Assembly: GCF_901933205.1 (NCBI RefSeq)
Contig: NC_044576.1
Coordinates: forward strand, 10,945,024 to 11,009,023
From: Camarhynchus parvulus
Taxonomy: Eukaryota > Chordata > Aves > Passeriformes > Thraupidae
Direction of reading: 5' to 3'
DNA length: 64,000 nt
The notes beneath the pieces were generated by a model. That model saw only the letters and a program-made list of their open reading frames with translations, did no database searches and was not told the DNA's origin. The position numbers were made by a program, and so were the translations under genes. Below are positions 27,809-40,738 of the stretch, piece by piece; positions within the stretch are counted from its first letter, which is position 1, and the number at the start of each line of letters is the position of its first letter.

Positions 27809-30800
27809 CTGTAAGAAAAAGCCAATCTGTTTTTAGCAATTTTACCTCCTGAATCAGCAACCAAGAGCAAGTCAATGCACGTTTAGCAATATCTACATTT
27901 GCTATTTGCCACAAAATATCAAAACACACACTGTAGCAATACATCTAAAAGAACCAAAGTATTCTCACACCAGAAAGAACTTTTTCTTTGTATGTTACAA
28001 GAAAAAAAAAGTGTTTCTTAGCTTTACTACAGAAAAGCAGGGACTCACAGAGCAAACTGACTGAGTTTCTTCTCTATATGCCTAACGCAAGGAGTATCAG
28101 TTTTGCTTTGGAAGACAGGGAAAGGACACTCAAGGACAACCACCATGCCAGAAGCAAACCCCATATTTTTGGAAGAGTAGTTTACCAAGTCAGACAGGAA
28201 CAGTTAAAAAAATAATTTTAAAAAGGCATTTTTTGAATGCAAATATGATTAGCCCCTTTCTTTACTACTGTAGCTCAAACTGTAGATGCAGATTTTTTCC
28301 CTGTACCATTTGAAGAATTCAATGATTCTTTGTGTCGCTATTGTGACAGAGAAGATTTCCAATATTCAGTTTCATGTCTATGTGACAGAAATCTCACAGA
28401 GACTGCTAACAGCACCACAGTATGGCAGTACTCAAAAGGCAAATAAGATCAGTTCAAAGGCACTTTTCTTTCCTAGCTCTGTAATTTTTATACTCCCTGG
28501 CCTGCAACAAGCCTGCACTTCTTCCCATAGATCAGCTGTGACCAAAGACAGGGCTGCAGCCTATTCCCCCTGACACCAAAGGGGGAAAAGCAAAATTGCT
28601 GAGTGACCAAAGAAAATACTATTCTGCATGTGTTAAAACCAAAACCAAAATAAACAAAAAACCCCAAACAAACACACTAAAAACCAAAAGGGCACAAAAT
28701 CCAAATCCAGCCCAAGGAACTAAAAGACATCTTGATGAGCTAATCAATTTTACCTTTAAAGATCATCATTACTACAGCACTGAGAAAGATTTACAGCTGA
28801 TTTAAAAACTGAAAACTCAATTTTCAAATAAACTTAACAAAATATAAAGGCAATTTCCAGCAAGAATAACATTTAAATGGATGGAGGCAAAAGAGGTGCC
28901 AAGCCTGTCCAAATGAAGAATGCTTCTTTTAAAAGATTATTTTAAAAATAAAAAAAAAAAATTAAAAAGAGGCATTTAACTACTTAGTTACAGCAAATTT
29001 TATTACACAATGAAATACATCCAGGACTGAAGGTATGAAAAGGTATGTTCAGAATTGATTAGGTGTGAGTTAAAGCAATGCTCCAAAAGGTCACAGAATA
29101 TGAATTTACACTCTAAAAGGTAAAGCTTTTTTTTAATAGCAGGCAGAGTATTCTTTTCTTTACACACAATATTTTAAGTAGTAGCTCTGCAAGTTCAGCA
29201 AGTTACTGTAGGCTACCCTACCTTGAGCATTTCTCAAAGGACCTTCCCAGAACCAAGAATAGCACAAAGTGATATTTTTACTATTATTTCCAGAGCAGCA
29301 TGAATAGTAACATATTTTTTTCTCCTAACACTGCAAAATAAATTCATAGCCTAGTAAGCTTCCCTGTGATTCTCTGCTCTCCAGAAAATGGTGTAATGTT
29401 ATAAAATCTCTGCTCACAAGTCATCAGAGATGTTCTTACTGGTTCTGTTTGTTGGCCTTGCACAGGTAAATGCTTCAGCTGAGATTGTCTGTGAGTAAAG
29501 CGCAGAAGCAGCCCCATTTATTCTAGACTGAGAGCACTTAGATGATCTTTAGCCCATGAAATCTCCCAAAAGATCTGACTGATTTTCCCCTGATATCAAC
29601 AGAAATCCCCCTTCCAACTTCGAAAGGAGATCAAATCCAGGAAGAGCAAATCCAAACCCAAGAGACAGAAGCTCAGAATAACTCCCTAACATTTCTGAAT
29701 TATATGCTTCACTTTTATGCTTTGTTGTATGCAGCTCTGGAAACAAGAGGCCTGGTCTCCTTGGCTGACAGAGAATCCCTAAAGATACAAGTTCTACATT
29801 ATAACTTTTACTTCTCTTGATCTGGGTCAAGCTCTTTCATAGCAGGCTTGTGAGGTGTCAGGAAGAAAGCTGATAGCAACTGTCTAAAAAAGAAATTCTA
29901 AAACAGAGTTGACATTAAATGACACAAATTAATTCTTTCTACAAATGTAACCCACACAATTTGCTTCTAGAGAATATCTTGATGTTTTTAGTAGCACTAA
30001 GGCAGTCAGAGGGTCAGTTATCCTAATCTTTCGTCCTTAAAATAATGAACACCTGCATTTTTGAGGGTTAAAAAAAGGTGAGCATTACAAGAGGGAACAG
30101 GAGGACCCACCAGTTCATGAAACAGGATATGGTGGATGAATATAGAAAGACTCATAGGATTTTACTCTTCTAAGTGCTGTCAGTTGAATTAGTGATAACA
30201 GTCACTAGAGATGTAGCAGATTTCCTGGAAGCACATTCCTGTGACTCCTTATATGTTTATTGCTAAGCTTGGGAATAATCTCTCCAATGTGAATGAAACA
30301 AGAACAAATGTTAAGTGGTTATATGCATTCTTTAAAAATAATAACTGCACAAAGGAGACAGAACACAGAAATGTGGGCTTTGATGCAAATGATGCAAATA
30401 TGGAAAATGACTAAACCCCTGGATTATGACATTTTGAGTTACAGCCCTATTTTACTCTACTTTTCATGGATGCTTAGGCCTCAGAAACACAAATAGATTA
30501 GCATCAGTTTTTGTTGTTGGCCACTTTTGCCAAAGTCGCTTGAGCAGTGGATGTTCAGGTGAGCAATTGCAGACATGCTTCTTCCAGGAGCTGGTGACCA
30601 GGCTGAAGGGTTTACATGGAGCAGGACAGCTCAGTATGGGGGGGCAAAACCAGCACAAGCTGCCCTGGAAACCAACTGCTTCATACCCAGGATTTGTTGT
30701 TGCTGGAGTTTGTGTGCAAAAGTCACAGCAAATTTAGCATAATAGTATTGTCCATGGTGTAAATCTGGAATTCAGTTAGCTGTAAACATTTGATGTTCAG

Positions 30801-31439
30801 CTAATGTTTGTTCAGCTAATTAATCGTCTAATAGCTGCAGTATTCAGATGAGAAGCTCATGAGAATAGATATGTAATTAGTTTTCCAATATTCCATTTGT
30901 GCCAATTCCATAAGGCTGTTTTGCAACCAGCAAAGAGCATAGAAGGGGAGGATCCTAGATGGCTGGGAAAAGATGAGCAGAGCATTTTCCTTGGTAGAAG
31001 CAGGAGGGATTCACTGTATTACATCCAGGGATGCCAACTGCAATGCTCAGGAGGGCACAGGAAGGAAAACTATTTATTTATAAACCCTCAGAGCACAATA
31101 AAGCAATGAGAAAGAGCCAATACAAGCTTGCTGAGGGCACATCATGTCAAAGCAGTCAAACTCCCTTCTTAGACAGGATAAGTGGCCTCACAATGAGGAT
31201 ACAGCAGTAGGAGTGACACATCTGAAGTGTCCTCAGCCACTGGGTTTGTCACATTCTCCAATGGACTCTGGGACAGCTTCCCCTGCAGGGAAACTGCCTG
31301 AGCAGGACCACAAGCAGCCAAAGAATCATCACGAGCCACAGCTATCAGTGACTGCTCCTGTGTCAGCCAGCTGCCTCCAGCGGGGCTATGGGGCGTCTAC
31401 ACTGCATTCTGCCCAGTCTACTCAGTAGTTTAACATCAT

Positions 31440-31890
31440 CAAAAATGGCATAAATTACGCATGAGAATTTTAAGAATATTACTAAAGCAGGAGGAGATGT
31501 ACTTGGGAAGACAACATTTAAATTCAAACTGGCAGTTCCTGGCAAACTAGAATTTAAAACCAACAGGACAAAGTTCAAGGTAGACACATGCAAGGTGAGC
31601 CCACAGAACTGCTAACAAATCCACTGACACAAAGAGAGGAGCTCAGTAAGCAGGAGGTGCAGCAGAGCCAACAATGTAACTCAGTGTGATTGCTAAAACA
31701 AGATTTTAAGAGATGAAAGGAATTCTGTATGCAAGCAGTAGTAGTAACTCTGCTTGCAATCTACTCTTTTTAATGCTGGTGTCTCTCAGCTGGAATACAG
31801 TACCCAAATTTGAGCTCCAAACTATAAAAACCCATGGAGCATGCAGAGAACAGCAAGAGAGATGAAAAATACCAGAAAATATCCCACAGA
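31440..31890 (+). mobile_element. Old, truncated CR1-type LINE fragment
   Basis: The segment from about 31760 to 31870 resembles the part of CR1/L3-type elements upstream of the 3' UTR, in sense orientation. It contains the hallmark string CTGGAATACAGTACCCAAAT, then a GAGCTCC-like stretch, a run like the usual CATGGAGC, and AGAGAACAGCAAGAGAGATG where CR1 copies typically have a similar purine-rich stretch. Flanking sequence from 31440 may belong to the same copy but is too diverged to be sure. Frames are broken and no reverse transcriptase can be read, so it is a dead fragment. CR1 is the dominant LINE of birds and other reptiles. The boundaries are approximate, and the assignment rests on remembered consensus features rather than a search. 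Confidence 0.5.
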
Positions 31891-33438
31891 GAGACTGTAT
31901 AGGTTTGCAACACTCACAAACAAATCTTTTATTGAAACTTTTCAAGGGCCACTTCAAATCCATGTCCCATGAATACTGTGTACCTTATCTTGGGTGAATT
32001 TCAAGTGATACCTCAGGTCACTTCCAGGCCCCATTTCTATTATGCTTTTTCTGAAGTATTTCCAACAAGCCAAACCAAACCAAACTCCAGCACTGCTTTC
32101 ATTGTATAAAATAGACGTAAAAGAAGAAAGGCTTAGATTTGCCAAACTGAATTACATAATCTCTATTATTCAAAAGTAAAAAAATTAAAAACCTACTTAC
32201 TCTATAACTAAACTAATATTAAAGTTTGTAACAATCTTCTCAAGAGGAGCATACCAAGTCAAAGAAGTTAAGAAAGCAACCACTCCTAGTGTCCCTACAT
32301 GCTACAGCAATCAGAGAAACTAAAGAAGATGATGAAGGAAACCTACTTTTAATTCAGATTTAACACCCAGTAATTGGGGGAAAACTCCTTTTACACTTGC
32401 AGAAAAACATGAAATTAATAATAACACCTGCCTTCCAAATGAACCAAGACGCATAGTATCACATAATTATAATGAAGGATTTAAGAAGATTTAGAAAAAA
32501 AAACATTTAAAAATATTTTGACACTCTGGCACTAACTTCAGCAGAAGGAATTGCATTAGGCTTGTTAAATGCCAGCTAAATCAGCTTTCCACAGGAGACC
32601 ATGTGCTTACATTAACTATCTGTAAGAAACTGAAACTCACTTTCATAGTGCTATGATTAATTACTAATAAGCTCTACAATACTAATTTAAATGAAATCTC
32701 TTTTCAGTTCAGTGAGAGCTAAGAGATGCTTGAAGTGACTTTGCTTGTACGAAATATACATTACTGTAAAACTGTGTGAAAAAGAGTTTTCCCCCATGTA
32801 TCTTCAAAGGAGTGATGAAATGTCAAAGAGAGACAATATTGCTATGGGTTTCTTTGGAAGTTTTGTACCAATACATGAGCTGAGTGGGTCACAGCACTGG
32901 GTGCTGTGAGGGCTGCATGGTTTGCCTGGCTTTGCCATTAACTCAGAACAGCATCAGACAAAAATCACAGGACAGATACCCAATCCTTCCTTTGAAAAAC
33001 AAAGTTAGTGGCACTCCTTATCTTTTCTGAATCCTTCCTTATCTATGAAGGAAAAGTGCTATTTTTAAGCGTCTTATTTTAAGAATTCAACATCCCCTAG
33101 CCAACAAACTTAACTGCTCAAAAATAATCAAATAAAGTACAGATCCCCCAGGAAAGATGAATTTAGTACTGTTTGTGGCACGCTTTAGAGTCCTGAGACA
33201 AAAGATGCCTCACAAATGGTAAGTGTTGATTTCAGGAGCAAAACATTTACACAAAGCCTTTGCTGTAGCACATCAGAGCAATAGGGAACCCCTGCAAATG
33301 AAAGGATTGGTAAAGTCCCTGGTGACACGACCCAAGGGTGGGGTACAAGTAACCTAAATCTGTGTGAGCAGGGCCAAGGGCCTCTCAGCCAGTTGGGTGC
33401 TGGCAGCTGCCACCTGCAAGGTGCAAGGCAGAGGCGTT

Positions 33439-33472
33439 GGGAGGAGATGGCACCTGGGAGGAGATGGCACCT
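33439..33472. repeat. Perfect 17-bp tandem duplication
   Basis: GGGAGGAGATGGCACCT occurs twice in tandem (33439-33455 and 33456-33472) without mismatch. The perfect identity suggests recent origin or a polymorphic two-copy repeat. It sits in a small GC-richer patch. Confidence 0.9.
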
Positions 33473-33899
33473 GGCCTGCACCATCTGTCCCTCTGTGCCC
33501 TCAGCAGCAAAGCTCTGCCAGTGCTCTCAGACTGACCCTGCATCATCTTGTATGGCACTGAGCCCCATCTTCTGCCAGTGTGGTGATTTAACAGAATTAA
33601 GAATTGTTTCAGCTGAGAATCTCATATACTGTCACTATCTTGAACCTCAAAGTTAAAATAAAACGTGACTAATGATGACTCTGCAGTTTATTGTTGAAAT
33701 TTGTCATTTAGATATGCTTTAGGCCTGATACACTCCAGGAACTACAGCAGTAGCCAGAACTACATTATACACTTGGTACACCAGCTCAGGCATTAATAAA
33801 TCAGTTGGACAATGCAGTTTTGGTGGCCAGGCCATTGCAACCATCAAAATCAGCTGATTAGGTTTAATTTCAGCTAAAGACTGAAACTGAGTTTTTGAA

Positions 33900-33941
33900 G
33901 CAGTGTGAGCAGTTCCAGCTCCAAATATTCTGTGATTCTGT
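33900..33941 (+). mobile_element. CR1-like 3' terminus (sense orientation)
   Basis: The sequence AGTTCCAGCTCCAAATATTC runs into ATTCTGTGATTCTGT. Avian CR1 copies typically end in a stretch like 'TTCCAACTCCAAA' followed by one or more ATTCTRTG octamers, which matches well. Sequence further upstream (33720-33900) does not clearly match a CR1 3' UTR, so this is either a very short truncated copy or a strongly diverged one. It lies 2 kb from the CR1 body fragment at 31.8 kb and need not be the same insertion. Confidence 0.45.
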
Positions 33942-36900
33942 AAAGAACACACACGCCTCTGTCACAAATCAACACATGAACTGATGAAAATAAATGCCTA
34001 AAATAACCTAATGGGAGAGCAATGATTTTTCTCACCTTTAGCGCTGATCAGTTCAGTATGTATTTACTCATGTCACACTTAAGCTCTCCTGAAGCACAGA
34101 TGAGTGTGTGACAGAGTGGATATCACGCTCTGCTAAACAAGCTCAATGGCACCTGCCAGGGTGCCTGGTCACCTCTGAACTTCACCATGTCTGTCTGATT
34201 GAGGCTGATTCCCTTGAGATCAACTATCAAACAGAAGGATTGAAGAGCAGGGAGGGCATATCTGCATGGAGGCAGCACACAGGGCTGCAGAGAGCACACC
34301 AGCACCCAACCATGGCCTGGCGAGCCTTTTCCTTGTGCTGCTGCTCTTGGGAAAACCATCCCTGGGTACCCATGTGCTCATCATGCTTGAATTGCACCTC
34401 CCATATAACCAGAAACAGGGAACAAATGTCCAAAAAGAAAAGGAAAAACGAGCCAAAAAATCCACCCCAAAATCAAATTAAAAAACAACCCAACCAAGTG
34501 TCCAAAAAACCCCAAGATATCACCTTGCATAGTGGGAAAAGCTAAATGCAAATAACTACAAGTAGGTGCTTGTAAATCACAAGACACATAAAGAAATTGC
34601 TAAAACAGAGGAGGAACTTTGAAGCACTGGTCTTAATAATTTTAAGCACTTAATAGTGATTTTCTTTTATTTTATTCCTGTGTCTCTTTGTGATGATGAC
34701 TGTCTCATTTCTGGAATTACCAATGGTGTCTTTCTTGGTTGTGTTTTTCTCATCACAGCAAGGGTGTAGTGCTAATGAGTTTTTCTAAGAAACAGAAATA
34801 TACACTGGCAGTTTTTCAAATTGTAAACTGGAACGAAGCATTTCTGTTGTGAGGAAATCTCAGCACCAAATCAATCTATCCTGTCTCACTGGTTATGAGA
34901 AAAGGAGGGTAGAGAGATGCAGAGTTACTTGAAAGAAAGGCTACTGTTGCTTTTGTTTTTTCTTTAGATAACTTTTCTAAATTATTTCATTCAATTTGTC
35001 AATAAAATCCCTAAAATGTTTATAGTGGTTTGTGACAGTATCCATTACACTGTAGACAAGATAGGAAAAAAACCTTTCATGAAACTAATTTAAAAGCAAG
35101 CCATTGATTAAAAAAAGGAATGAGTAGAAATTTTCAAAACCTTGAATCAGCAATATATTATCAATGAGGCCACAGCATGTGAGACAGTTCTCATAAGCTG
35201 CAGACTATGATCAGCACAGCATTAGTTTCCAGTACTTATCCCACTCTTTTCTCCAGCCTGATCTGGGGTGTAAGATGGTGAAACATGGAATTTCTAATTC
35301 TCTCTAGTTTTTTGCTTTGTGTGATGTTTTACTACCAAAATGATAGAGCACAGCCTAATATACTCATGGTTTGAAATAAATGCATAAAAGCACCACAATG
35401 CAGTGTGGGAGACTAAAACAACCCAAAGAAAGAGACAGCAAAGAAAACTTCTTCCAGGAACAAACTGTGAGAGGCAGGGAATGCTTCTACCTGAATTACA
35501 TGACAAAGAAATGCCAAAGTATACACACACAATATGCTCAAACAAATTCTCAATAAAGGAAGGATATCCCAAAAAATCAGCCCTTTGGTACACTCCTTGC
35601 TTTTTCTTATGCCACCTTATGCTGATTTATGAGAATGGTGCTCTCCACTGTACATGGCACATAGCCACAAGGTGAGAATCCACTGCCTGAGCTGAGATTT
35701 TCTTTAGAGTGTGCAGAATGGCAACCAAGTTGTGGCGCGTTGTTTTCCCCCAGTCTCATTTGTCACAGCAACATATATATATTCTTTCAAGTCAATCTTC
35801 CATAGAGTAGCCCTTTGTATCTACCAGGAAAACAACGTGTCACTGAGACAACAAAATCGTGATTCAGGCTAGAAGCAGAGGTCACTGCCTGCTGGCCCTC
35901 AGCCCAGATCCTCAAGAGCCCACTCTTATTTTGTAGCCTACGTTACCATAAAAGCAATATTTTATTAGCAGAGGATTTCAAACTTTTAATGTATGTCCTG
36001 CTTTTTATGGCTTCATAATGTGTGCAAAACTCAAGTTTTTCTTCACTTCCTTTTCACTTCAAACCAATGAAACACATCCTGGCTGCAACACCAGCACCTC
36101 TTCTTCCCAGAAGTATTCTGGCACTCTCTTTGATATTGTCTTTTTTCTTGGAATAAGGCCTGCTTCTCAAACCTATTCACATTCTTCCACACTATCACTT
36201 TCAAACATCTTTTATAACAATTTTCATATAGTGACTGTATAAACCATTTTGAGATCAAAGACTTTTGAGTTGTCTGTAAACAACAAAAATACTGAAAATT
36301 TATATGGGAAATTTCTGGTGCTTTCCAATCTGGATTTTTTTCTTTAGTTGCTGGGTATTTCCTCTCAGAATTAGGGACAGTTGCTTTTTCCACAGCTTCT
36401 GCTTTGGTCACATGAGGTGGCAGCCTGAGGCATCACACTTTTGGGAGGATCCTCATTCTATTCTGGGACACCAGAAAAGACAAGGCTGTGGCCACAGAGA
36501 GCAGCTGAAAGCACAAATTCACACACTGAACTTTCGCTGAGCAGTGGAGCTATAGAGAATTACCTGAATATAAATAAAGCAGAACACAGCCCCCTAAACA
36601 TGATAAAACTACTGACTCTTCTCCTTGATATGCAACTTTTCAGTTTTTATTGAGAGACAAATAATGGTTCATCATTAATGCAAACACCAAGTGATTCATC
36701 AAATGACAATTTTTTTTAGAAGAAATTAATGTTCCTTTGTGATGTGACCACACATATTCGTGTTAAAAATGATGATTAAAAGTGGATAAAGGGCCCAGGA
36801 ATGGAGATAGGCCAAGGAAAACTCAGCTTAAAACTTGCAAATGTTGAGCCCATGCCAAGTAATCTGCTTAACCAAGAAAAACCCCAGTAAATAGCCTGCT

Positions 36901-38538
36901 TCCTGAAAAGTGTACAGCAGTTGTACAGTAAGAAATTCTCCTTCTGACTTGCAAATTGAAACACTTTTCAACAAAAAACAACAACAAAAAAGGAGCAGCC
37001 TTAGTGCAAGTAATTTGAGCTTGTTATTCAGCATCACCAAGAGTTCTACATAATGAAACAGTAAGGCATTGGATAGCCCTGCCAAATAGCTGCCAATTTC
37101 CAGTTTCTAATACTGAAATAAAAGTGCTCATGCTTGGAAGTGATTGGTCATGGATGGAGATGATTAAGAAACAGACAAACAAATTTTCCATCTTCCACTT
37201 CCATGCCTCAGAAAAATAAGAACTAAAGCCATGGATTTGGTTAAGAAGTACAGCCATGGATCAAACCAGGAACAAGGGAGATAAAATACATTTCACAAAG
37301 GAATCTGCAGCAGAACCAGCAAATGAACTTGGTCCCAGATTGTGTCTTCAGACACTCCCAAGATGAATGGATTGTAATCAGATTTATAATACAGCTAAAT
37401 ATGTAATGTAATACAGCTAAACCGCCAAGAGTTCACACATGCCATACCCTTCCATAATTATTATGGGTAGCAAAACATTGCATTTCTTAGTAAAGGATCA
37501 ACATTGTGCCATGATCTGTTACACCTGAAGAGCAGGGGATTGTAGTCTTTGCAGCCCTGCAATCCTGGGCAAAAATCAGGTGACCAAAGCCTTTACTGTC
37601 ACCCTGCAAAGTTTCCACAAATGGCCATGTTTGGCTCTTGCATGATGAGTCCTGGCAGAGACAGGATCATGTGGTCCAAGGTCTACATCTTTATTTTACA
37701 TGTAGTACTTCTGAGAAGCATTAAAAAGTATAGTGTAATAGAGACATTTAATATCATCTAGATCAGTATGACAAGAACAACAAATTGCAGAAAAAGCACT
37801 GGAAATCACTTAATCCACAGTGCCTGCTTAACAACAAAAGAAAAGAGGTCACAGGGAAACCACTGTGGAAGAAGACATTTTATTTCTCTCTGTGTGTTTC
37901 CATGCTTTTAAAAAATTGAGTCCATAATTGCACAGGTGCCACAGGGAGAAACAAGTGTTTGAAGTCTAAGAGCAGCTTTTTGCATGAAACCAGCTATAGA
38001 TAAAGCCTGAGGTTAAAACACAACATCCCAGGGTTGCTTTCCAGAGCACCATCCAAAAGAGCACCATCCATCTTTAGGTGCATATAAATTAACCACAGAA
38101 GTGAGTTTTGCCCAGTATGTTTTGTCCATTTTTAAAGGGTCCAAATGCTGCAATTAGCTCTACATCCCAAGTCCCACTCTGTGGTGTGAAGCCCTGCGCT
38201 GATGCTCAGCACCACTTCCATAACTCAGCGAGTGCCTCTGACAGCATCAACCTGCAGGACTCAGAGCAGCACAGCCAGGGGCACCTGCAGCACAGGGAAG
38301 ATGTGCTCCCACACACCTGTGAGCAATTTCCAATGTTCACCTCCTCTGCTTGACATTAACCTATGGTCATAGTACCAGGGAGAGCCTAAGGGAAATTTAT
38401 CTCCATTTTAAAGGAAAAAAATAAGATTGTATCAGTCGTAATCTACATGTTTTCCTGACACATTTCCACATTTGTCATATTCTCAAAGTTTAACTGACAA
38501 ACATAATCAAATCTGGCTTCTATTCTAATGTCATTGTC

Positions 38539-38560
38539 AAAAAAAAAGCCTTTTTTTTTT
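38539..38560. repeat. A9-GCC-T10 inverted homopolymer
   Basis: Nine A (38539-38547), the triplet GCC, then ten T (38551-38560) form a small A/T inverted repeat that could fold as a hairpin with a tight loop. It is probably slippage-generated low-complexity sequence. Confidence 0.8.
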
Positions 38561-40705
38561 GTCAAATAGGAAGGATTATTTCAAGAATTTTCTCTTTCTC
38601 ATCAGCACTCTCTTAAACAAGTTGCATTGAGCAATCAAAGACTATCTTCAGAAAGCCACAAATCAGACATCATGAAATTATATTCTGGGTTTTTTCTAGA
38701 GTGCTTCCTCTTTCCTACTTAAAATAAAACTGAAAGGGAAGTCAGTTTTATTCACCCAAGAACTACTTCCTCAAAATTTTCACTACTTGCTAAATGATTT
38801 TAAATACAAAAATTAAAAACTCTCATGTATTCAAAAAATCACAGCTATTCTATTTCACTTTTGTTTTAATCATTCCAAGTGTATATTAAAAATAAATTTT
38901 CAACATGAAATAATGCTTAATTCTCATAACCCTTGCAAATCCCCTTCTAGAGTAGTAGTATTAATAACCACCTGTCCAAGGGCAGATTACTGCCCATCTT
39001 GTATCAGACCATGCCACTTGGGTACTTGCTTTCTCATGACAAGCACCTGCTCCCTTTTGGTAAAAAAGCAATTAAAATCCTGTAAGAGTTCCCTGTTCAA
39101 GGTCAGAATCCATGGCACTGACAAACGATAGTAACAAACCAATGCCAAGCAAGAGGAGACACCAAGATAACTTTTAGCGTTATAATGAAGTGAAAGTCAA
39201 AATACAGCCACTATTCAGATTTAAAAAAAAAAATAAATCAAATCCATATTCATGTGTTGCAGCAGCCTTGTCAAAGTTTTGAGATACTATGCAGCAAAAC
39301 TAAACTGCAGTAGTAACATTCGGAAATCGACTTTGTTGCTAAACATTTGGACCCAACCTTTACACACCAAAAATTGAGGCAAAACAAATGACTCCTTCCA
39401 AAGTCAGTGACTTCCAATGGCAAAAGAAGCCCATGTGTGTGTTCACAAAATCAGAAATATGAATTACAATCTAACCCATCTTTTGATCAACAGCACTCTT
39501 ACAGCTTTCTAGGGAAGTGTAGTGCTTCTAATTCAAAGCCAGCAGCATAGAAAGGTTTTTACATTAGGAAAAAACAAAACCACTTGAGCTCACCAATAAA
39601 CAGCTCTCAAATAGTGAAAAAATAAATTTGGGGCATCATTAGTATTATCATAATATCTCAACAAGGAATATGCAGAAGAGACCTAAGTGTTATATCCTCT
39701 AATAACAAGTTTTGCAAAAATGTCCTCAAATTCTGTGGTTTCTATGGGATTGTATCAGCTTTTTTCTCTTCGCCTCCACATCCTTGTATACAAGTAACTG
39801 GGTGAATGATGAAAAGACCCCATGAGAACTTTTTTACTCCCGCTTTCGGTAGTTTCCCACTTTGCCAAAATTAGACATACCATTATGTTTTTACACTTGC
39901 TGTAGGTTCCACTACGCAACACTCCGGGAGGGGTGGGGGTTTCCACTCTGCAGTGTCAGTGCCAGCAGGAAGCTGCTCTCTTTACAAAAAAGGGGAAGCT
40001 GCCTGTCTGCAGGGTTTTGAAGCCACAGCCTACTTTAACCCTATATGGGTACATCCACCTCCCCCCGCAATCAAGGGTGATATAGCAAGAAGCTGAACAA
40101 GGAGAGAGAGTAAGCACTGATTGCATCCAAACCTGTGCCTAGCACAATGCCAAGCACATCCTGCTAGTGTTGGAAGGCAAGACAAACTTTGCCTTAGAAT
40201 GCTTTTGGCACTTAAAGCACATTTAAAGCACATGCACTACTTTACTGAAAAAAACCCCCGTCTTGACATAGAAGCTACATTAACGTAGTGGCCCCCTGGT
40301 AACCAGGTTTACTAAAAGCCAAAATTAATCACAACTGTCTGCTCCTGCTGCTCTAGGTTCTGATAGCATCTGCAGCAGAGCTTGGAAGGCCTGCCAGAAG
40401 GTTTCCTAATATTTATAGAGAAGCCATGTTCATCCTCATAACTGTTGGAAAAGCTCTCCTTAATCTGGAACACACGTAGGGTTTAAAAAGAACCACAAAC
40501 AAACACAAAACCAGAAAAACCCCAACATTTTCACTTCAGTACCAAAAGGAAGGGGAGTAGCATTTTTTCAATGATATTATCAACACATAAAAATCTTTCA
40601 TCTCATGAAAGAGAAGAATGTACGTCCAACTCAAAAATGCATTTTTGATATTTCTTGTTTGCTTCCTATCTTTCCTTCTGTTTTGATGATGAAAATCTAA
40701 TTGAT

Positions 40706-40738
40706 TTTTCAAAGCAAAATAAGATTTTGCTTTGAAAA
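40706..40738. repeat. Perfect 14-bp inverted repeat with 5-nt loop
   Basis: TTTTCAAAGCAAAA (40706-40719) and its exact reverse complement TTTTGCTTTGAAAA (40725-40738) flank the loop TAAGA. All 14 pairs match. The surrounding sequence is AT-rich without an obvious element body, and the symmetry does not extend beyond the 14 bp. It could be a cruciform or RNA hairpin, the centre of a decayed foldback element, or chance helped by base composition. No function can be assigned. Confidence 0.85.

Larger units (their letters stand above)
14721..31439. other. AT-rich non-coding DNA with simple repeats and weak exon candidates
   Basis: No protein family is recognisable in any frame. The stretch holds the simple repeats listed separately (near 18.5, 19.4, 20.8 and 23.8 kb) and three splice-bounded segments that could be exons: minus 16941-16982, minus 27721-27808 and plus 20316-20450. 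Otherwise it is plain AT-rich sequence. It could be an intron of a minus-strand gene if the minus candidates are real, or intergenic if they are not. Confidence 0.6.

Noticed and set aside
33189..33218. 30-nt plus-strand segment before ATG|GTAAGTG
   Set aside because: In frame and open (SPETKDASQM) but the acceptor is poor in pyrimidines; not enough to call a microexon.
34108..34545. 145-codon plus-strand ORF
   Set aside because: The C-terminal half is translated A-rich low-complexity DNA (Lys/Asn/Gln/Pro) and there is no domain or splice support.
39727..39752. ATTCTGTGGTTTCTATGGGATTG as a CR1 3' tail
   Set aside because: The octamer pattern is imperfect and no upstream CR1 sequence is recognisable.
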